Assembly (NCBI GenBank): GCA_021234155.1
Contig: JAJEKV010000162.1
Location: 713,449 to 777,448 of the forward strand
Direction: 5' to 3'
Length of the DNA stretch: 64,000 nucleotides
DNA from: Isoetes taiwanensis
Taxonomy: Eukaryota; Streptophyta; Lycopodiopsida; Isoetales; Isoetaceae
Both the position numbers and the translations under genes were made by a program. Under the pieces are notes generated by a model. It was not told the origin of the DNA and did not search any database. It saw nothing but the letters and a program-made list of their open reading frames with translations. Every line of letters begins with the position of its first letter. Position 1 is the stretch's first letter. Positions 20,101-30,949 of this stretch are shown one piece after another.

Positions 20101-20391
20101 GCAAAAAAGATCCAATGTATGCTAGGGATTCTTGGAAGAATTGACAACGTCCTTAATCCCTTGCTTGCACCACCAGCCATAGACACTCGTCGACCTTTGA
20201 CACTGACTGGGGCTCCTACAGGAGAGACATCACATGGTGCTGGAGGAGAGACATCACAGGCTGGTGAAGGAGACACCACAGCATCCGGGAAAAAAGTGGT
20301 AGAAGACACAGAGACGCAGATTGACCTCAGTAAGATTAACCCGGCTGATATTGATAAAGCAGATGATACTATTTTTGGTGAGGAATATTGA
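17139..20391 (+). CDS. ParB-like domain fused to degenerate beta-type DNA methyltransferase (two or three exons)
   Basis: The main body is exon 17414-18679 and exon 18847-20391, joined in phase 0 (TACAAG|GTATAT ... TTTCAG|CATTAC). Counting codons from 17423, that frame gives up to 933 residues. Seen in order: S/T-P-rich linker (TPIRTPIGSPIRSPP, about 145-165); basic NLS-like PPKRKRETKKE (about 190); a ParB/sulfiredoxin-type domain (about 240-335) with RVVNPEHVRKLCKSF and the signature INGNHSVSAAQ; C-terminal FVLDFFSAGAFTRASL (about 810) and AYEHDA (about 834), which match the SAM-binding FxGxG and acidic motifs of beta-class amino-methyltransferases. The DPPY catalytic motif is not recognisable where expected (IVLSASMICLD), so catalysis is doubtful. 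The tail is Gly/Thr/acidic. The start is unsettled: 17139-17367 is open in another frame after a T-tract splice acceptor, ending at TAG 17368; either a 133-bp intron (17359-17491) or a frameshift joins it. Confidence 0.7.
18680..18846 (+). other. Intron of the ParB/methyltransferase gene
   Basis: A 167-bp phase-0 GT-AG intron inferred from uninterrupted frames on both sides. About half its length is palindrome sites 11-13. Confidence 0.8.
18720..18797. repeat. Palindrome sites 11-13 (inside the intron)
   Basis: 18720-18741 (centre CGCG, perfect arms), 18743-18764 (right arm intact, left arm decayed) and 18776-18797 (centre AGCG, perfect arms). Confidence 0.85.
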
Positions 20392-20636
20392 AAACTGATT
20401 TGCATATCTTACTTGTATTTAAGATTTACCTCTTTGGTATTAATGATTACTGTACTGATTACTCTTTTGAAAACTGATAAGACATACGATCTTACTGTAT
20501 ATGCTCCTTTTGTATATCTTACTTGTTATATAATAATACGATGCCTGTCCTTATGCCTTAGCTTTATGTAAAAAAAGATGTTGTATTCTATGACGATGTG
20601 TTGTCTACTCTGTAAGAATAACGATTTTATTAAAGC
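20392..20636 (+). other. 3' region of the ParB/methyltransferase gene
   Basis: AT-rich non-coding sequence after the TGA, with direct repeats of TTACTTGTAT and ACTGATTACT/ACTGATAAG. A likely 3' UTR; no other gene seen. Confidence 0.4.
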
Positions 20637-20701
20637 AAATAGCGCAGCAGCGCCATTTGCAATGTGAATATATTGCAGCAGACTGCGCGGCCGCGCTATT
20701 T
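20637..20701. repeat. Palindrome sites 14-15 downstream of the gene
   Basis: 20637-20658 (AAATAGCGC-AGCA-GCGCCATTT) and 20680-20701 (left arm diverged, centre GGCC, right arm GCGCTATTT). These are the last copies seen in the window. Confidence 0.8.
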
Positions 20702-21568
20702 GCTTGCTTTAATGTCAAGGTAACAAATTGCTTCAGGTCTTTCCTTTCCCATACCCCTCACATTAGGTCAAACTTTCATGTGCTGCAACCAAAAATCTCG
20801 AACTTTTGCTTTCATTTCCTCATCTATTCTACTAGACATTGGTTTCCTTCCTCCAAGAGCCTACAATTGCCTACATGTCATAATCATTCGTCTTCTTTTG
20901 ACATCAAACCTAATATTTCCTATTTGTAACCCTAATATTTTCGGTGCCAACCCCCTTTTGTTTGAGCCTCATCCTTTCCTACAACCATAGAGAGTGGAGA
21001 ATGTTTAGTTGCTAATTTGCCTTTGCTATTTAAGCTGTTCACTTCTTGAAGTCTTTCTCTCAGATTTGTGAAAGTATACACCTGACAACTACCTCTTTTA
21101 GATTTCCATACACTGGTTCAAAGAATGGTTGAAGCTCTGGATACTCCAACAATTTTGTTGCTATTACACTCCTTTATTCAAGATGCAAGGTTTTAGACTT
21201 AGATTAGATACATTGTGCAACCTTATCAACCTTCTTCATGTCATGATCTCTTTTGTTGGGTTATCAAATGTGCAAGTGGATTCAGATGGATCTTTTCAAA
21301 CCTTGGTATCGGCATTCTCATCTTCCCCTAATACTGCTACCATCCTTGCAATTTGGAAAAAAGGGGGAGAAAACACAATTGAGGCTCCAAAAAAGAAGCG
21401 TAATCTAAAATCATTGATATCTTGAAAACGTACATTACACTACATGCCTACTGAAGAGTAGAAAGAGAGCTGCATAGATTTTCATTATAGAATTTCATGA
21501 GAGGCAAAGCTGCACGAAATTTCATGCGAGAGAAAATTTTTCATGATTTAGAATTTTTTATAATTAGA

Positions 21569-23519
21569 CTAGTAATGGTGCCCAGCGTTGCTGGGCAAAA
21601 GTTGGAAATCTGTATGGACGAAAACCTATTCAGCTCAGACTCCTTTTCATAAATCTAATACAGTAGAAACCAAGCTCAGCATTGGTGAGCTTTAAGAGGC
21701 TTTTGTGCATTCGACACCCTTCCTCTTCCCTTTGACTTTTGCTCTATTCTGTATTTCCCTTTTCCCTCGTCCCCCTACACACTTTCCTTTTTCCCTTTCC
21801 CTTCTCTTCTCTCTTCTCTCTTTTTTTTACTCCCTTCTCCCTTCACTTCCCTTCCATTTCCCTTTTTCCCTTCCCTTTTCATCCTTTTCTCGCCCTTCCC
21901 ATTTTTCCCTTTCTTTTTTCCCTTCCTTTTCCTTTTCCTTTTCACTTTCCCTTTTCCCATGCCCGTTTTTCTTTCTTTTTTTTCCACCTTTTCATGTGCT
22001 CTTTTTCTTCCTTTCCCCACCATCTTCCTCTTTATCCTTTGCCCTTTTTCATTTCTCTTTTGCCATTTCCCTCTCCCCTTTACCTCGTGCACATTTTCTC
22101 TTATGTTCCCATATTTCTGCCTTCTACTTACTTTTTTCTTTCCCTTCCCCTTTCATTCTTTCATCACCCTTTCGCTTTTTCCCATGACCTTTTCCCCTTT
22201 CCGTTCTCCCTTCTTTTGCCTTTTCTCTTTTCCTATGCCTCTTTCCATTCCCTTTTCTCTACCCTTTCTACGTGCCCATTTTCCTCCTTTCCCCACCCTC
22301 TCCTCCTTTTCCCCTTTCCTCACTTCTGCTCTCTTCCCCTTTTTTCCCGTGCCCTTTTCCCCTTCCTCTTCCTCTTTTTCAATTCCTTGCTCCTCACCAT
22401 TCTCCTGTTCCCCTTTTCCCCCTCCCTTTCCTCCTTTTCTGAACCTTTCCCTCTTTTACTTTTCTCGGCCTTTTTCCCTTTCCCTTTTCCTGATGGATTT
22501 TTTTCTTTCCGTTTTCCTTCTTTCCTGATCTTTTTCCTTTTTCTCTTTTACCCGTGCCCTTTTTACCTTTCCTTTACCCTTTCTCCCTTCCTTTCCTTTT
22601 TCCATGCTCTTCCCACATTTTTTCTCTTTCCTTTTTTTCTATGTCCATTTTCTTCTTTTACCCCACCATTTCCCTCTTCCCCTTTTCTATTTTTCATGTC
22701 TTTTTTTCCCTTTCTTTACCCTTTTCCTCTTTCTTTTTTTTGTCGTGCCCTTTCCCCCTTCCCTTTTCTATATGCCCTTTTTTCAGGTTCCATTTCCTCC
22801 TTTGCCCCTCCCATTTTCTTCCGGCTTTCACTTTCCCTTTTTCCATGCCTTTTTTTCCTTCCCTTCTTTCCATTCTTTTCTCGTTCCCCCTTTTCCCTAC
22901 CATTTTCCTCATTTTCCAACCTTTCACTCTTTTCCTTTTCTCGGTGCCCCTTTTCCCTTCCCTTTCCCTCTCTCTTTTTCTTTCCTATGCCATTTTTCCC
23001 TTCCCTTTTCTTCTTTCCTCACCCTTTCCCTTTTTCCCATGCTCTTTTTCCCTTTCTTTTTTTCAACGCTCCTTTTTTTTCCTTCCTTTTCCCATTCTTG
23101 ACCCTTTTCCCCACTCTTTCCCTCTCTCCTATGCCATTTCCCCTTCCCTTTCCCCCTTTACCTCTTCCCCTTTTCCTCGTGCCCTTTTCTCAAGTTCCCT
23201 TCACCCCTCCCTTTTAATTTTTTCTCTCCCTTTCCCTTTTCCTATGCATTTTTCTCTTCTCTTATCCCACCCTTTTCCCTTTCTCTTTTTCCCTTTTCCC
23301 CTGCCTTTTTGCCCCTTCATGTTCTCTCTTTCCTCCTCCCTTTTCCTTTTCCTCCCTTTTTCTTTACCCTTTCCCCATAAGAGATCAAAATATGATCAAT
23401 CACGGTGGTAGGAAGTTGTGCGAGAAATGTCGGCCTTTGGATGCTCCTAGATGATCTCGGCCATTCAAATTAGGGCTTGATCCAATCCAAGACTTACGGT
23501 ATAACATTATAATATAAGA
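21569..23519 (-). mobile_element. Non-autonomous Helitron 2, with empty site in the window
   Basis: On the minus strand it begins TCTTATATTATAATGTTATA (23519) and ends with hairpin GCCCAGC-AAC-GCTGGGC and CTAG (21569). Flanks are A (21568) and T (23520). The paralogous repeat copy B has the uninterrupted site AATTAGA|TTTTTCCCCC at 45458/45459, so both ends are confirmed to the base. The interior is mostly the polypyrimidine tract. Confidence 0.92.
21700..23375. repeat. 1.66-kb polypyrimidine (C/T) tract
   Basis: The plus strand is almost entirely C and T, arranged as degenerate CCCTTTTCCC / CTTTCCCTTTT units with scattered ATG- and GTGCCC-bearing interruptions recurring roughly every 60-90 bp. 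Long open frames in several phases (up to 492 codons, Phe/Ser/Pro/Leu only) result from the lack of A, which removes stops, and are not genes. Confidence 0.9.
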
Positions 23520-24299
23520 TTTTCCCCCCTTTATTCAAGTTTATCCAATCCAAACACCTAATTCACTCTTGGTGACATGGCAATTCAAAATTTATGACTC
23601 GTTCAAAAGAATGCACTCTAAACTCATGCATTTTTTTCATAAATTAAGACGGAATTTGAAACATCCTTTCAGTTCTACTCTCCATTGAAGTGCTAAGGGA
23701 AGATGTCTTGCTTCAACTAGAAGCATTTCATAAGGCGTATGAACCTTGACTCCTAGTTCCTGAAGTAGGAAATGTTTTTGCACTTGTTCCCTCTGTTAGT
23801 TCAAGTGCCCGAGCATGACATCCGTAGAGAATTACTAGTTTCACCATCACCCTAGATATGGTTTTGTAAATCCCACTGCTAAATATGACTATTTTTGCAA
23901 ATGTTTATCATCCCAAAGGGGAGGGGGGGGTGATAAGGGCAAAGCAGGCTTGGTTTTGGTTGGTTGGGCATATTTAAAGGACCCTTTTTTTGCTTGCCAA
24001 GTAAATGTTAATGTGGGCGGCCACAGATAATTTCAAACATGCTTGCGTTTATATCAAGTTTCACTTCCTTTCTCTTTGAGTAGATCTGAATCATCAGCTT
24101 CTCATCTTACCTCTTCAAACTCATCATCTAGCATAGGCGTGGGTATTTTGCAAATGCAAATAGAATGGCACGCAAAGCTGCCAAATGCTTACCAAATCAG
24201 AGGCTATGGCGTATACAAAGTCTCTAACAAGTGCATCCCAGATGAAAGCATTTTATATCTAATAAAATTGAAGCTGGAGTTATGTCCAAGAAATCATCA

Positions 24300-24942
24300 T
24301 TTTCAAGAGAACTACAAATGCCATGAATCCAATTGTGTTGACAATTTATTTCCTCCTTGTCTGAGAGCATAATGTTTCTATGATTTCATACACTAGTCAT
24401 TAGAAGCCATGGAAAGGTTTGTATAAATTAGGCTAAAGACTTGAGATCCTTTCCATGTATAGAGAATGTGAGGATAACTCACATAGCATTGTTCGCTTGT
24501 GTTTTTAGTAGTTCTAATTAACTTAAACAATGTTGTTCACTTGTGTTTCTAATTTATTTATGGTTTGTTTCACTCTAAGAGCCAATATAAAAGCAGACCA
24601 TTTGAATAAGGACAGTCATGACAAGAAGAGAGGCACCATCTGATGCTGGACCATGCATATGCTGGATGACAGTCACGACAAGAAGAGGGGCACATTGCAA
24701 AACCTGTTGCTCATGCATAACATTATATAATGCAAGAGGATAGCTATTAAAATATAATTTAAGTAGTTGTGATAAATGTGCAATATTTTTAAGTTCATAG
24801 ATGTCATTTTGCAACTTAAATGAGCCTCCCTTTAATTTATTTTATGTGACAAAAAAAATGGGAGAAGGGTAAACTAAAACTACTCTATTGGTAGAGTTGA
24901 CTCTAATCCTAACATCATGATTGATTTTAACTTTAATTGTGA
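24300..24942. other. No recognisable gene
   Basis: AT-rich unique-looking sequence with a short direct repeat of ACAGTCA(T/C)GACAAGAAGAG (24612, 24669). Nothing coding can be supported. Confidence 0.4.
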
Positions 24943-27900
24943 CTAGTAAATTGCCCACCGTTGGTGGGCTTTACATGTGATTGTTCACCTTTGTGATCGT
25001 TCCATGTGATGTCTTGGAAGTGGGCTTAGAGTGAGGAGATGCGTGATTGATGGTATAAGAGTTTTGTTTGTATTAATTTAATGGTCTTAATGTGATCCAA
25101 ATCAGATTAAGTAGTGTCTATTTGTATGTGGTTATTTTGCATATGTTGGGCTTTTATAAAAGATAAACCCATTATGTGTTGTATTTTGAGCACAAAGCCC
25201 AAAAGATTTTAAGATGTTAAGATAGTACCACATAAGTCCATTACAGCTACATTCTAGAACCCTGGTTATAAGGTTTTAGAAAGCTTCTAAATGGAAATCC
25301 CACCTAACCTTAAACTTGAAGGCCAAAATGAGGAGGACCTCCTGTATCATGATAAATCCCACCTAACAATTAATCCAATCACCGCTCAATCGTGCCTGAG
25401 AAGCCGTCTCATTTTCCTAATCCAGTTTCCTTGTGAAGTAATGGTTTCCAATCATACTGCTATGAAATGCAAAATTGATCAAGACATCCAAACTCTATAT
25501 GTGCCATAGTTGGGAGCAATCCACAATTGTTGTGTTGTTATGTTAGAAATATAAAATGTATTCAACAACTTAGTGAAGCAAAAAAATTGTAAACCGATTA
25601 GGCTAAAAGGCAAAAACTCTGTAAGGAGCAAAATAAAACCGAAAAATGTCAAGAACACTTTATAGTTTGCAAGGTGATGCTTTGCATATTCTTGCAAAGT
25701 GCATGGGGACAAAATATAAGGTATTGTTGGGATTTCTTTGGAAGAAGTTGTGCAACAACATTGTGATTCTTGAGACTGAGTTGGTGTGCATTATTAAAAG
25801 AGCAAAATATAGGTATAGGTAATCCATTATCAATTGTGTGGTGCACACATCCTAAATTATGTAGCATGTTATGATGCATGGAGACCATTTTGTTTTATGG
25901 TGGTCTATTTTGTTTTAACAGCTATACTACATTGGCTCCAACACTGAAAATGGTTTAATGTGTAAATGAAGTCATGAACATACCACTTTTATGCATTGAT
26001 ATGGTAATATTGATTTTGAATCGGATCTCTTCTATCAATTGGACTTGTAGTTTCACAAATCTCAACTACTTTGTTTCCATATCTCAGGGGACTGAAATGG
26101 TTTCACTTTCGATGGGTTTAACATATCTCAACTACTTTGTTTCCATATCAGTTAGTAGAACATGCCCAACCGTAATAAAAATGATGCACAAACTTTCTAT
26201 ATTGCTAGACACCAACATACCTTGTACAACAATAAATTCGCCACTCAGATGACAAATTCTTTCAGACTGTTTCATCATTAGCTAAAGAATTTCTACAGTC
26301 GTCCGCAATGAGAAAGGAAAAAATAGTTGTTGTAAATTATCTCTTTGGATCGAATTTTGAAGGATTAAAGCCAGTCTGTAGCATGGCACCTATGACAGAT
26401 TGCACCTATGGCATTTGTGAACTTCAGATATCTGGATAAAAGCAGATTGCACGTACGGCATTTGTGGACTTCAAATATCTGTATTTCTGGCTTGAAATTT
26501 GCAAAGCTCTCCAATTCATTGGTTACCTCTCGACTGCTTGTATAAGGTGTCTCCTCCTTCTCAAGTAAGCATGCCCTCAATCTTTTGCAGATGCCTGGTC
26601 TGTGCAATCTCTCCTTATGCATCTTCAAAACTCTGCAGAAAGGTTAAAAATTGCTCATGTAACAAATCCTGAAATTAGAAAATAACTACTCCACTGTTGC
26701 AAGTTTTAGAAAAATTTGGATAGAATTCTGACAGCTTCAGGGATCATGCCTTGACAATCTCCTAAGGAAACAGAGCTAAACATGTGAAACCGTTAAAGCA
26801 GCTGCATCCAATCAACAGGTAACAAATATCTTGTTTTACACTTCCATTTGTTTTAACCCTTAGTTTCACCCTACAGGGAATGTGCTGACTTGATCGTGAG
26901 GTTCTGCGCACACGGAAAAGATGCATAACCTATGAAAATAGTTCATGAACTCTGCTCTGCTGTGAACCACTTGTTTTCTGGTATGTTTGACTCATCTTAG
27001 ATTGTTCTTCTTTCCATATAAATATGCTATCCTTTTTTTGCCAATAACTGTGTCTTTCGGAATATGTGCCTTTGAGAATACTTTGTGAAATCTGCAAAGC
27101 TCTCCAAGTCATTGGTTACCTCTCGACTTGTATAACGTGTCTCCTCCTCGAGTAAGCATGCCCTTAATGTTTTGCGATGCCCGGTGCATCAGGTAATCTC
27201 TTCTTTAGCATCTTCAAAACTCTGCAGAAAGGTTAAAAATTGCTCATTTAGTAAATCCTGAAATTAGAAAATAACTACTCCACTGTTGCAAGTTTTAGAA
27301 AAAATTGGATAGAATTCTGACAGCTTCAGGGATCATGCCTTGACAATCTCCTAAGGAAACAGAGCTAAACATGTGAAACCGTTAAAGCAACTGCATCCAA
27401 CCAACAGGTAACAAATATCTTGTTTTACACTTCCATTTGTTTTAACCCTTAGTTTCACCCTACAGGGAATGTGCTGACTTGATCGTGAACCCAAACAGAC
27501 TGAAGCATGAAGATATTCCGGCGCCCAACAGACTGAAGCAACTTAGAAGAATAGCAGCCAAGCAGAATCGTGAATTAATTTGTGTAAATCCATAAGCTTT
27601 CAATTCAACCGACTGTGTAAATCATGGCCCGGCATAGCGCATTTAATCACGTAACGAATTTGCTTCAACTGACATGTCTAAATCGTGGTCTAGCATAGCA
27701 GAAGAAATACAGAACTGGATGGATGTCTGGAGGCCATGCTTGGTCCGATGAATGCTCCCAGACACAGCAAGTTCGGCCATGGCAGAACAGAAAGTTTTGA
27801 GCTTTGCCATTCAAACCAGCCTTAAATCAATCCAGCCCGAGCGAGCGGAAAAGAGGGTTGTGAGCTTTGCCGTTTTTGGATCAAACTCACCTCCTTGCCG

Positions 27901-28099
27901 AATCGATGGGCCATAACCAAGCCAAGCTTACGCCAAGCTTAACCTAGAGCACTCCTGCCGCAAACAAAAAAAAAACCCTAGGAAAGGTAATTAGGAAACG
28001 ATGCAGATGATGCCACGTGGCCTGGCCTGGCGGAATCTCAGCCGCCCAATCTAGGGCGCCATTCAAGACAGACATACACTATAATTTTATAATATAGGA
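24943..28099 (-). mobile_element. Non-autonomous Helitron 3
   Basis: The minus strand starts TCCTATATTATAAAATTATA (28099) and ends in hairpin GCCCACC-AAC-GGTGGGC and CTAG (24943), flanked by A (24942) and T (28100). The sequence near the 5' end shares the GCCACGTGGC block and 'AGGGCGCCATT' with Helitron 1. The hairpin stem differs from the other copies at paired positions. No helicase gene; the interior includes a direct duplication and no clear gene. Confidence 0.85.
26510..27490. repeat. Direct duplication inside Helitron 3, about 390 bp, offset about 590
   Basis: 26510-26890 is repeated at 27095-27487 with high identity (CATCTTCAAAACTCTGCAGA, TTCAGGGATCATGCCTTGAC and GAATGTGCTGACTTGATCGT in both). 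The copies diverge at their outer ends. Confidence 0.85.
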
Positions 28100-28552
28100 T
28101 GATTGAGTTGACCCTAATTCTAACAATATAGTTGACTCTAATTCTGTCTCAAATTGTGATGGCAGAGATGACTCTATTTTTTAACACCAACAGAGATTGA
28201 ATTATCAATCTAAATCAAATTGCAATAAAACATTGTTAATTCACCTATGATTTCTATGCCGATTTGAACTCTAATTTGTGTTCTTATACTGCATTGAAAA
28301 AGAGAAACTCCATCAATCTTGTCCCGTCAATGGAGTTCCCGCCAATGGAGTTCCCGCCCTTGAAGATCCTCGTCAGCGATCCTTACCATTTCGGAGATCT
28401 CCCACCGCGGGATCATCCATCTCATCGATCCTTACCTCCACGGAATGATCCATCCTATTTCTAGAGTAACAACCCCCCGAGGTCGTTGAATGAAAAAGCA
28501 CTCGAGGGTAAAGCACCTAAAGCACTTAAAGCACTTGTCCAGATAGTGCTTT
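28100..28552. other. No supported gene
   Basis: Contains TTGACTCTAATTCT-type short repeats that continue across the Helitron 3 insertion (24896 and 28106-28140), and a CCGCC(A)ATGGAGTTC repeat at 28328-28358. Confidence 0.4.
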
Positions 28553-30736
28553 TTGGGTAGCATTACCATATTTACACCCTTGCTCCAAGCTGGTAGAAAG
28601 GTGTTTGGTTTCTCTAAACGACACCTACAAGGGAAACCGTGTAATGCTTGGTGGGACTCAGAGCGCACAGAAGCGAGAAAGCGATTGCCAAGTAACTGTT
28701 TTCGCAAGCCTAGATGGTACAAGCAACTCATCCGAGGGAAAAAGCGAGCCTTCTATAAGCACAAACAGGCAGCTTTGATAGAGCAATTCAAGCAGGAGCT
28801 GAGATCCTTCTGGAGCACATTAAAAGGTAAATCAGAAAAGGTGATCTTGGATGAAAGTGCATCGCTAAATTTAGTGAGGGATATTTATGAACTAAGTGGA
28901 GCAGAAAGCATGCCGATCATGGCACATGGCACAGATTTGTTTACAGAAATAGAAGTTAAAGAGACTTTAGAAGAGATGGCTAATAATAAAGCCTATGATA
29001 TTGATGGTCTGTGTATAGAGCTTCTCAAATGGGGAGGAGAACATACGCTCTCTATCCTTACACGCCTGCTTAACAGTAGTGTTGCACAAGGTCTGCCGAA
29101 AAGCTGGAAGATAAATCGGGTTCATCCCATAGCACATTTGCAAAAGTGTTGGGCAGTCTGCTGGAAAACAGATTGAGCTCTTGGGCAGAAGAGAATGGTA
29201 AGCGCTCTCATTGTCAGGCAGGATTCAGGAGAAGGCATAGCACCTTGGACCATGCGCTCACTGATCTTCGTGTGCTCATAAAAAAGGCCAAATCCCCAAA
29301 CGCAGCATTATATATTGCTTTCATTGATTTTGCTAAAGCATTTGATACGGTCCCCAGGAGCGGATTAGGTGAAAGAATGGCCCAAATAGGGGTCCCACAT
29401 GAGATCAGAGAGGTCGTTTCCCAACTCTACTCAGAAGTGATGATCAAACGCTCACATGAAATGCACACGGAAGTGAAGAGTACAATTGGCGTTCGATAAG
29501 GCTGTCCATTGTCTCCAACCTTGTTTGGGATCTTCATTGATGAATTGGAGGACTGGTTGAAGGCACAGTCAATTGCGGGTACAAAACTAGGTGCATACAT
29601 CATTCAACTTCTGTTGTATGCTGACGATGTGGTGCTGACAGCAAGTAAGAAGACTGTGTTACAAGAACATTTGGATAGCCTAGAATCATTTTGTGCAGCA
29701 AAACAAATGAAGGTAAACATTTCAAAATCCAAGATCATAGTGTTTGGAACGAGGGATAGACCGAAATTCACTTATCAAGGATAGGAATTAGAGACAGTAG
29801 ACTGCTACAAGTACCTTGGCATTGATTTCTCGGCAAAATACAACTAGAAGGACTGTGTGAAGAGAAGGGTTGCAGGAGGAAAAGCAGCACTGTACAGCAT
29901 GCTTGCAAGATGCAATAAGGCTGCGTTGACTGAATGGGGCCTAAAAAAAGCGTTGTTTAAATCTTTGGTTCAAACAGTCTTGCTGTATGGCGTGCCCATT
30001 TGGGGTCCGGGTACATCCTCCAAGCTATGGTGTCACATAGAATCCGTCCAGAAGGTATTCTTGCGGGAAGAACTTGGGATAAAAGCCCAGACTCCCTATG
30101 CCATCATGTGGGATGCTCCCACTTGAGCTTGAAGCATTGTTCCACTCAGTGAATTTCGTGAATAGACTTAAAGAACAAATGTCAGAACGTCTTTCTTTCC
30201 AAGCCATGCATAGCTCAGAACAATCAGGGTGGATGAAAGATTTACGAAGCTGGACGAGTGAATGGGGTCTGTAAGATCTGAATTGGCCGAGTAATAAAAC
30301 AGATGCAAGAGCCCTTTTGGAAAAACTGGCACTTGAACGCTTATGGTTGAATCCAGGCAGTCGGATGATATAGTATAAGATGAATATTAATCATCTCACA
30401 GAATACAGAAGTCAGGGATATCTAAATTCGGATATCTCCAGATCACATAAGCAGATTGCCCGGTACAGAACGAGTTCACACAGATTGGAGATTGAAACTG
30501 GGAGATGGTTCAGGATCCCTGCTGAAGCAAGAATTTGCAAATTATGTTCATCTGGAAGTGTAGAAGATGAGTGTCATGCACTCTTGCAATGTTCGGCTTA
30601 TGCACATATAAGAGAGAGCTATGGTATACAAGCACATGATTTTTACTCATTGTTAACAGTGCCACCTATAGTACTAGGATCATATCTCAAGGCGGTAGAC
30701 ACACACCGATACTTCTTATTGTCATTAAAGATGTAA
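28553..30736 (+). pseudogene. LINE reverse transcriptase with C-terminal CCHC finger, broken
   Basis: Blocks in order: basic linker KKRAFYKHKQAALIEQFKQE (28740), ELLKWGGEH and WKINRVHPI (28990-29125), frameshift near 29150, CQAGFRRRHSTLDHAL (29215), IAFIDFAKAFDTV (29320), GVR-stop-GCPLSPTLFG (29487), LLLYADDVVLTASKK (29610; YADD active site), KYLGIDFS (29812), and the finger CKLCSSGSVEDECHALLQC (30537). Several nonsense codons fall where the family has Gln (TAA for CAA in RQG) or Trp/Gln, consistent with C-to-T decay. Confidence 0.85.
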
Positions 30737-30800
30737 ATAGCTCTGTTTTTGGGCTCCATGGCCTCTCAAGGCCCAAGAGAGACTTAAATAAATAAATAAA
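28553..30800 (+). mobile_element. Second LINE (non-L1), 5' truncated and decayed
   Basis: RT-bearing non-LTR element different from the L1 at 2228. The endonuclease is missing. The 3' end is a short tandem AAATA-type tail (30785-30800) in place of a long poly(A), as in RTE/CR1-like clades. A conserved ending (ARYRTSSHRLEIETGRWF, then a C-x2-C...H-x4-C finger) is typical of several LINE clades; I cannot place it exactly. Confidence 0.8.
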
Positions 30801-30949
30801 TATTTCATTATCTTGGCAGCACAAAAATCCTCTCTACATGCAAGATTCCAATGCTTTTTTCATGCCTCTCTTACTAATGGATTTCTACGGACACTCTTTT
30901 CCAATAGACATAGCAAGTATACCTTGTTTGTAGCCATAGAATTCAGACT

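Larger units (their letters stand above)
20806..24290 (+). repeat. Dispersed repeat copy A, interrupted by Helitron 2
   Basis: 20806-21568 matches 44681-45458, and 23520-24290 matches 45459-46235, at high identity and in order. Copy B is continuous, so copy A was split by the Helitron. A further short match to the part just upstream (20733-20815) occurs at 36745-36820. Both copies contain unrecognised short open frames (e.g. 21129-21425; 24043-24372) that carry different stops, so a protein is doubtful. In copy B the repeat ends about 75 bp before the OVATE gene, so copy A could be a duplicated upstream piece of that locus. Confidence 0.8.

Noticed and set aside
13748-20705. Integrated giant-virus or other viral segment
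   Set aside because: Compact TATA-driven small genes are suggestive, but no viral hallmark gene is present and the main gene has an intron; kept only as an open alternative.
21739-23217. 492-codon Phe/Ser/Pro/Leu-rich open frame
   Set aside because: It lies in a polypyrimidine tract that cannot form stop codons on the plus strand; several overlapping frames are open too.
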